A stretch of 9,794 nt of DNA from Bacillota bacterium (lineage in GTDB: Bacteria > Bacillota > Clostridia > Lachnospirales > Lachnospiraceae): positions 1 to 9,794 of the forward strand of contig JAEZHX010000109.1 in the NCBI GenBank assembly GCA_023436765.1, written 5' to 3'. Position numbers and translations under genes: made by a program. The first letter of the stretch is position 1. The number at the start of each line of letters is the position of its first letter. This document shows positions 6,051 to 9,794 of the stretch, piece by piece. Under the pieces are notes generated by a model. That model ran no database searches. It was not told the DNA's origin and was given only the letters and a program-made list of their open reading frames with translations.

Positions 6051-7874
6051 TTACTTAATTTCGTCTTCGATTCGCATCATTTCGCTGCCCCTGGAATTAT
6101 AATAGTATTCATTGCCTCCGAAAACTGTCAGTTTTACTGCACAGCCATAATCCAAACGGGTGAGCTCAGCTGCGTATGCCTCCTCAAATAAATGTTCAGG
6201 CTCACTTCCCTTACTGCTATAGTTCAGTACACCTTCTTCTCCCTGGATATCTGTCTGGAAGAAGGCACCGGTATAATCCCCATTGCTCATCAGGTAATTG
6301 ACTCCCTCTGAAATCTTTATAGCTTCATTGTTACCTTCTTTATAGAACAGCTCGTCTCCGATCAAGTAATAGACCTGAGAAAGGTCTGCGGTGGAAATGA
6401 AGCTGTTCATCTGATCGACAAGATCGGTCTCCCTGCATTTGCCGGAGATATCACTCACCTTCTTAATACTCCCCTCCGAGGTCGTGTATAACAGGCTGTT
6501 TCCATCGGAGGATAAGGCTATCTGGCTCTCCGGATCCACACGGCATATCCTCTCTGCTTCACCCTTTTTATTGATCCTTCGGACGGTGCCATCGCTGCAG
6601 CGGATCAATTTATCCAAAAAGGTTTTGCTATTGTAGGTCATAAATAATCTATCACTCTGAATATAGGACTGGTACTGATAGGGCAGTAGAATCTCTATCG
6701 CTTCGGTTCCCGCAATCGTAATTACTTTGTCACCCTTATGATATAGATAGGTATCACTCCCATCGGAATAGAGCATTTCAGAATAGTCCTCATTGATCCA
6801 AATGTAATTCATATTGAAGTTATCTAATAGCTTTACATCTTCCCCTTTATATCTGGCGTACAGAGAGGTGACGGTATTATTATCATAGTCGTAATAATAG
6901 AGACACTCCGCATCATTTGAGACTGCCATTACGATCATATCCTCCCCCAGGGATTCCGGGTCCTTACCTTCCTTCATAAGGAAGGTTTCAATGTCATTGC
7001 TATCATTTACATTAAGCTCTGTCGGAATCAACGTATAGGTCAGGGTCTTGCCATCCGGAGATACCCTCACCACTCCGAATTGCTTATCCTTCGTCTCAAT
7101 TAACAGGTACTCTTTTTTTGTCTTCCTGTCATATTGATAGAGTCCAAACCTATTGTTCGGAAGCCTTAAGGAATAGAACAAATACCTGCCGTCGGCCGAC
7201 ATCTCGAATACACTGTTAATGTTAGAAAGCAATTTACTATCTTCTTCATTGACATAGTACTGCTCAAAATTACCACTCTCATTCGGTTTCATTAAATATA
7301 TCATTGCAGCGGATTTATCCGGGCTATATTGTGTATAGATGAACTGATCAAAGGAGTGTACGGCCTCCCCTTTACGATTTAAAATCAGAGTTTTATCCCC
7401 TGTGGAGTAAACCTGAATCGCATGGCTGGACAACTCATAGAAAACAGAGGTCAGTTTATCCTTCAGAAAAAAAGTATAGGCGAGAATACCGACAGCTAAT
7501 ATTGTTCCCAAGGCAAAAAGCACCTTCGTCCTGAGCAATTCTTTGAACGGTTTTCTTCGCAGACTTTTCTCTGAGGACTCCTCTTCCATCTCCGGGTAAG
7601 AATACTCTCGCCCATCTGGCTGTCCGTAATCCTGCCCATTTTCCTGCCCTACTCCCTCACTGTGGTCCGGCCCTCTTCTGTTCCCCATGCTCTGCCCTGC
7701 CTTCGCAGGCCGAACCGACGGCCTGATATATTCCGAATCCCTGCTAGCAAAACCGGGATCATCCTCAATATGAAAGATCCTATTCTCTCCATTTTCTGAA
7801 GTGACACGGCTACCGCAATTCGGGCAAAATTTTATTTCAGCTTCTGTTTGAAATTCACATTGACTACATTTCAT
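6051..7874 (-). CDS. Zinc-ribbon, single-pass membrane protein with propeller-like repeats
   Basis: A 607-residue protein of unknown function. The N-terminus carries two CxxC pairs (Cys3/Cys6 and Cys17/Cys20, the second as CPNCG), a zinc ribbon. A hydrophilic Gly/Glu/Ser-rich linker (about 25-105) follows, then one membrane segment (about 117-137), and about 470 residues that should lie outside the cell. That part repeats a pattern like SxDGxxLxY at about residues 184, 226, 272, 319, 361, 407 (degenerate), 455, 494 and 530, the spacing and wording of TolB/WD40-like beta-propeller blades. Start at the ATG of MKCSQC is chosen for the GGAG seven bases upstream and because the ribbon begins there; 13 more in-frame codons upstream have no such support. 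It has its own promoter. Similar zinc-ribbon membrane proteins are common in Clostridia, mostly uncharacterised. Sensing or envelope binding is only a guess. Confidence 0.85.
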   Translation of the reverse strand: MKCSQCEFQTEAEIKFCPNCGSRVTSENGENRIFHIEDDPGFASRDSEYIRPSVRPAKAGQSMGNRRGPDHSEGVGQENGQDYGQPDGREYSYPEMEEESSEKSLRRKPFKELLRTKVLFALGTILAVGILAYTFFLKDKLTSVFYELSSHAIQVYSTGDKTLILNRKGEAVHSFDQFIYTQYSPDKSAAMIYLMKPNESGNFEQYYVNEEDSKLLSNINSVFEMSADGRYLFYSLRLPNNRFGLYQYDRKTKKEYLLIETKDKQFGVVRVSPDGKTLTYTLIPTELNVNDSNDIETFLMKEGKDPESLGEDMIVMAVSNDAECLYYYDYDNNTVTSLYARYKGEDVKLLDNFNMNYIWINEDYSEMLYSDGSDTYLYHKGDKVITIAGTEAIEILLPYQYQSYIQSDRLFMTYNSKTFLDKLIRCSDGTVRRINKKGEAERICRVDPESQIALSSDGNSLLYTTSEGSIKKVSDISGKCRETDLVDQMNSFISTADLSQVYYLIGDELFYKEGNNEAIKISEGVNYLMSNGDYTGAFFQTDIQGEEGVLNYSSKGSEPEHLFEEAYAAELTRLDYGCAVKLTVFGGNEYYYNSRGSEMMRIEDEIK

Positions 7875-7881
7875 AGTTAAT

Positions 7882-7885
7882 CTCC
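7882..7885 (-). promoter_or_regulatory. Ribosome binding site fixing the zinc-ribbon gene start
   Basis: The minus strand reads GGAG seven bases before the ATG at 7874-7872. It favours this start over the in-frame ATG at 7913. Confidence 0.65.
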
Positions 7886-7958
7886 ATAAGGTTATTTCTG
7901 TAAGTCCTTTCAACTCGTCTTCATTCGATGCGATACCTTTTACTACTATATGATTCGA

Positions 7959-7987
7959 ATATTACCATATTGAGGGAAGCAATTCAA
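7959..7987 (-). promoter_or_regulatory. Promoter of the zinc-ribbon gene
   Basis: On the minus strand TTGAAT (7987-7982), a 17-base spacer and TAATAT (7964-7959) are seen, with TGG before the -10 (extended form). Its TATGGTAATAT segment is identical to that of the permease promoter. The start would be near 7952, a leader of about 78 bases. Confidence 0.55.
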
Positions 7988-8029
7988 TTTTGTTATCTAT
8001 AACTTCCTAATGCTTAAGCTGAATTCAAT

Positions 8030-9202
8030 TTATAATGCACTGTAGATAATCTGACGGAGCTTGCGGATCAAAACAGGATTGCCTCCTGCACACTTCTGGA
8101 TCATATAGAGCAGGACCAGCTTCTCCTTCGGGTCAATGAAGAAATAGTTCCCGGTCCAGCCATCCCAGCCATACTCTCCGACTGTTCCGTTCGTAACTCC
8201 CTTGATCGGGTCGACCAGGCTTCTCATCAAATTACCATAGCTGTAACCGTACTGAGTATCCCAGTTATAGGTGACTGCCTGTTCCTTCGTCAGCTGGGGT
8301 GTGGACATATATTCTACGGTCTTAGCCCCAAGAATCCGGGTTCCCTGATAGGTTCCCCCGTTCGCCAGCATCAAAGCGAATCTGGAATAGTCCTCCACAG
8401 TGGAGAATAATCCTGCTCCTCCCGATTGGAAGGCCGGTGCAGCCGTACGATCCTCTATGCATAGGAAGCTATCCCGGAAGACCTCCAGCTTACCGGTAGT
8501 ATTATTAAATTGGTAGTTGGTCGCGAAACGGCTCAGCTTCTCCTCCGGTACATAAAAAGCCGTATCCTTCATGCCCAGGGGTTCAAATATTTCCTCTCTC
8601 AGGAAATCACCCAGCTTCTTACCGGAGACCACCTCAATCACAGCTCCAAGGATATCTGCGGAAGCACCGTACCGCCATCTCTCTCCGGGTTGAAATTCCA
8701 GAGGGATTTGCCCAACCCGGTTACAAAATTCAATCGTAGAAACCGGCTTTCCGTTCTTCACTTCACGGTCGATTTCGTCATATAGCTTTCCCATCAGCCT
8801 GCCGGAGGGGAAGGTCTCGTCAGGATAAACCACTCCGGAGGTCATATTCAGCAGATCCTGAAGCGTCACCTCTCTGACCGTATCAATCAAGCCCTGCTCC
8901 GTCCATACCTTCTGGTTCCGGAAGCCCTCTAAGTAGTCCGATACCGGAGCCAGCAGCTGCAGCTGTCCCCGTTCGAATAAAATCATGACTGCGGCAGCTG
9001 TAATAGGCTTCGTCATAGAAAACAGACGGTAAATGGTATCCTCAGCCATGGGCATACCCTTATCCCTATCCGCATATCCTAGTCTCTCTTCATAGACTAT
9101 TTCATTCTCATGAAGGACTCTGATGGCTGCTCCAACGATTGCCCCTGCATCAATCTCCTTCTGTATTGCCGGCTTTAAGTATTTCAATTGATCACGATTC
9201 AT
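8030..9202 (-). CDS. Serine hydrolase, class C beta-lactamase/EstB-like family
   Basis: A 390-residue protein of the beta-lactamase-related serine hydrolase fold. The nucleophile motif SxxK is Ser62-Met-Thr-Lys65 in RLFSMTKPITAA. The second motif has Tyr178 in RWRYGASADILG, YxAS instead of the YxN of true class C beta-lactamases. The third region is GEYGWDGWTG (about 342-351) in place of KTG. The YxxS and W-x-G forms resemble EstB-type esterases and transesterases, so an esterase or peptidase role is more likely than antibiotic resistance. There is no signal peptide or membrane segment, so the protein is probably cytoplasmic. The start ATG has AGGAGG five bases upstream. It lies after the terminator of the binding-protein gene and 155 bases before the zinc-ribbon gene, so it is probably its own unit. 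Natural substrate unknown. Confidence 0.92.
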   Translation of the reverse strand: MNRDQLKYLKPAIQKEIDAGAIVGAAIRVLHENEIVYEERLGYADRDKGMPMAEDTIYRLFSMTKPITAAAVMILFERGQLQLLAPVSDYLEGFRNQKVWTEQGLIDTVREVTLQDLLNMTSGVVYPDETFPSGRLMGKLYDEIDREVKNGKPVSTIEFCNRVGQIPLEFQPGERWRYGASADILGAVIEVVSGKKLGDFLREEIFEPLGMKDTAFYVPEEKLSRFATNYQFNNTTGKLEVFRDSFLCIEDRTAAPAFQSGGAGLFSTVEDYSRFALMLANGGTYQGTRILGAKTVEYMSTPQLTKEQAVTYNWDTQYGYSYGNLMRSLVDPIKGVTNGTVGEYGWDGWTGNYFFIDPKEKLVLLYMIQKCAGGNPVLIRKLRQIIYSAL

Positions 9203-9256
9203 GTGCTCCTCCTGCTTATCCCATCTTAATTTTATTCGTTAATATATTTTGCTTAA

Positions 9257-9285
9257 GTTAAAATGCCTATAGTAGTTGAGTTCAA
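9257..9285 (-). promoter_or_regulatory. Candidate promoter of the serine hydrolase gene
   Basis: On the minus strand TTGAAC (9285-9280), 17 bases, then TTTAAC (9262-9257), each 4 of 6 to consensus. An alternative -10, TATGAT, lies at 9300-9295 with a weak -35 (TTTATT). The region is AT-rich, so neither is certain, but a promoter is expected here because a terminator closes the preceding gene. Confidence 0.3.
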
Positions 9286-9330
9286 TACTAATTTATCATA
9301 ACTCTTTTGCTGTCCAAAATAAAGCAGAAA

Positions 9331-9346
9331 ATGTATAAGCATACAT
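9331..9346. repeat. Inverted repeat upstream of the serine hydrolase
   Basis: ATGTAT and ATACAT flank the four bases AAGC, a 6-base-arm dyad. It lies 31 bases upstream of the alternative TATGAT box, so it could be an operator. It could also be chance. Confidence 0.3.
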
Positions 9347-9423
9347 CATCTGGAAGCACGCTGAACGCAACACCCTTAACCATACTTAAAGTCTACGTAG
9401 GCATTCTCAACATACTGAAGCCG

Positions 9424-9458
9424 CAAAAAGTCCCGGCGGTATGGCACCGTCCGGGACT
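9424..9458 (-). terminator. Rho-independent terminator after the substrate-binding protein gene
   Basis: The minus strand forms a stem of AGTCCCGG (9458-9451) with CCGGGACT (9436-9429). Inner pairs GGT/ACC add to the stem, and a TTTTT run at 9429-9425 overlaps its end. It lies 26 bases after the stop of the binding-protein gene. The GC-rich 8-base stem makes this a convincing terminator and separates that gene from the hydrolase. Confidence 0.9.
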
Positions 9459-9483
9459 GTGATAACTGACATTTAAGCTGTCC

Positions 9484-9794
9484 TTATTTGATTGTAGTAA
9501 TATCGGAACCGAACCATTTAGTTGAGATCTTCTCCACAGTTCCATCCTTCTTCAGGTCCTTTAATGCATCATTTACTGCTTTACTGAGTGCCTCATCTCC
9601 CTTACGGAAGCCGACTGCATATTCTTCAGCAACAAGGCTGTCGTCCAGGACAACATAATCCTTGCCCAGATCATTGATCATATAATTAGCCATTACGGAA
9701 TCCATCAGAACCGCATCAGAGCTTCCGGTTTCCAGATCCAGCAGCGCAGTGGTGTAATCTCCGAGACTGATTACCTCGCCGAGAGAATCCTTGA
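9484..9794 (-). CDS. Amino-acid ABC transporter substrate-binding protein, 3' part
   Basis: The last 102 residues of a family 3 extracellular solute-binding protein; the gene begins beyond the right edge. The frame is open through the edge, and the ATG at 9705 is internal (reading back: SSDAVLMDSVMANYM). SSDAVLMD, AVGFRKGDEAL, VNDALKDLKKDGTVEKI and the ending KWFGSD are classic for binding proteins of polar amino-acid importers. The signal peptide or lipoprotein box, expected at the N-terminus, is not visible. In the cell it would sit on the outer face of the membrane and pass the amino acid to a HisM/GlnP-type permease. The permease and ATPase at 5261-5908 and 4374-5132 are the natural partners, but two genes and a terminator lie between, so a different partner to the right cannot be excluded. 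Confidence 0.93.
   Translation of the reverse strand, partial: KDSLGEVISLGDYTTALLDLETGSSDAVLMDSVMANYMINDLGKDYVVLDDSLVAEEYAVGFRKGDEALSKAVNDALKDLKKDGTVEKISTKWFGSDITTIK

Noticed and set aside
7875..7913. In-frame upstream extension of the zinc-ribbon protein (13 residues)
   Set aside because: The internal ATG has a GGAG seven bases upstream, and the zinc ribbon begins directly after it.
7981..8031. Direct repeat AATTCAATTT at 7981-7990 and 8022-8031
   Set aside because: It is short and AT-rich, one copy overlaps the -35 and the other a stop codon. It is probably chance.
9203..9483. A small gene in the gap between the hydrolase and the binding-protein gene
   Set aside because: No open frame with a ribosome site was found; the gap holds the terminator, an inverted repeat and promoter-like sequence only.

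Overview
The window looks like chromosomal DNA of a low-to-moderate GC Gram-positive anaerobe, most plausibly a member of the Clostridia (Lachnospiraceae-like). The basis is the strong AGGAGG-type ribosome binding sites, the style of the proteins (a membrane-anchored zinc-ribbon protein, an OmpR/histidine-kinase pair with a divergent ABC transporter, polar amino-acid ABC genes) and moderate base composition. This assignment is inference; there is no rRNA or other direct taxonomic marker. No tRNA, rRNA, CRISPR, transposase or phage gene was seen.

Left part (1-4271): a regulated transporter module. On the minus strand an FtsX/MacB-like permease (329-1699) is followed by its ATPase (314 down to the window edge). 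Divergently, on the plus strand, an OmpR-family response regulator (1918-2595) overlaps by 4 bases a membrane histidine kinase (2592-4271). The 218-base divergent region carries four TGTGA-like units in exact 11-base phase (1754-1797). They lie nine bases upstream of a TATGAT -10 box that faces the transporter genes and has no good -35. This is the geometry of a PhoB/OmpR-type activated promoter. The simplest model is that the kinase senses an envelope signal, phosphorylates the regulator, and the regulator turns on the transporter.

Right part (4374-9794), all on the minus strand: parts of a polar amino-acid uptake system interspersed with two unrelated genes. In transcription order there is a substrate-binding protein (3' end only, 9794-9484) with a clear intrinsic terminator. 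Next come a cytoplasmic-looking serine hydrolase of the class C beta-lactamase/EstB type (9202-8030) and a zinc-ribbon, single-pass membrane protein with a propeller-like repeat domain (7874-6051). The permease (5908-5261) and ATPase (5132-4374) of the importer come last. The zinc-ribbon gene and the permease gene have near-identical promoters (TTGAAT, 17 bases, TAATAT, with an extended -10 TGG). The ATPase has its own TATAAT box in the 128-base gap after the permease.

The most interesting points are the phased operator array, the twin promoters, the architecture of the zinc-ribbon protein, and the importer split into separately promoted pieces. Nothing in the window is clearly a wholly new system; the two-component/ABC module and its operator make the most testable regulatory story.
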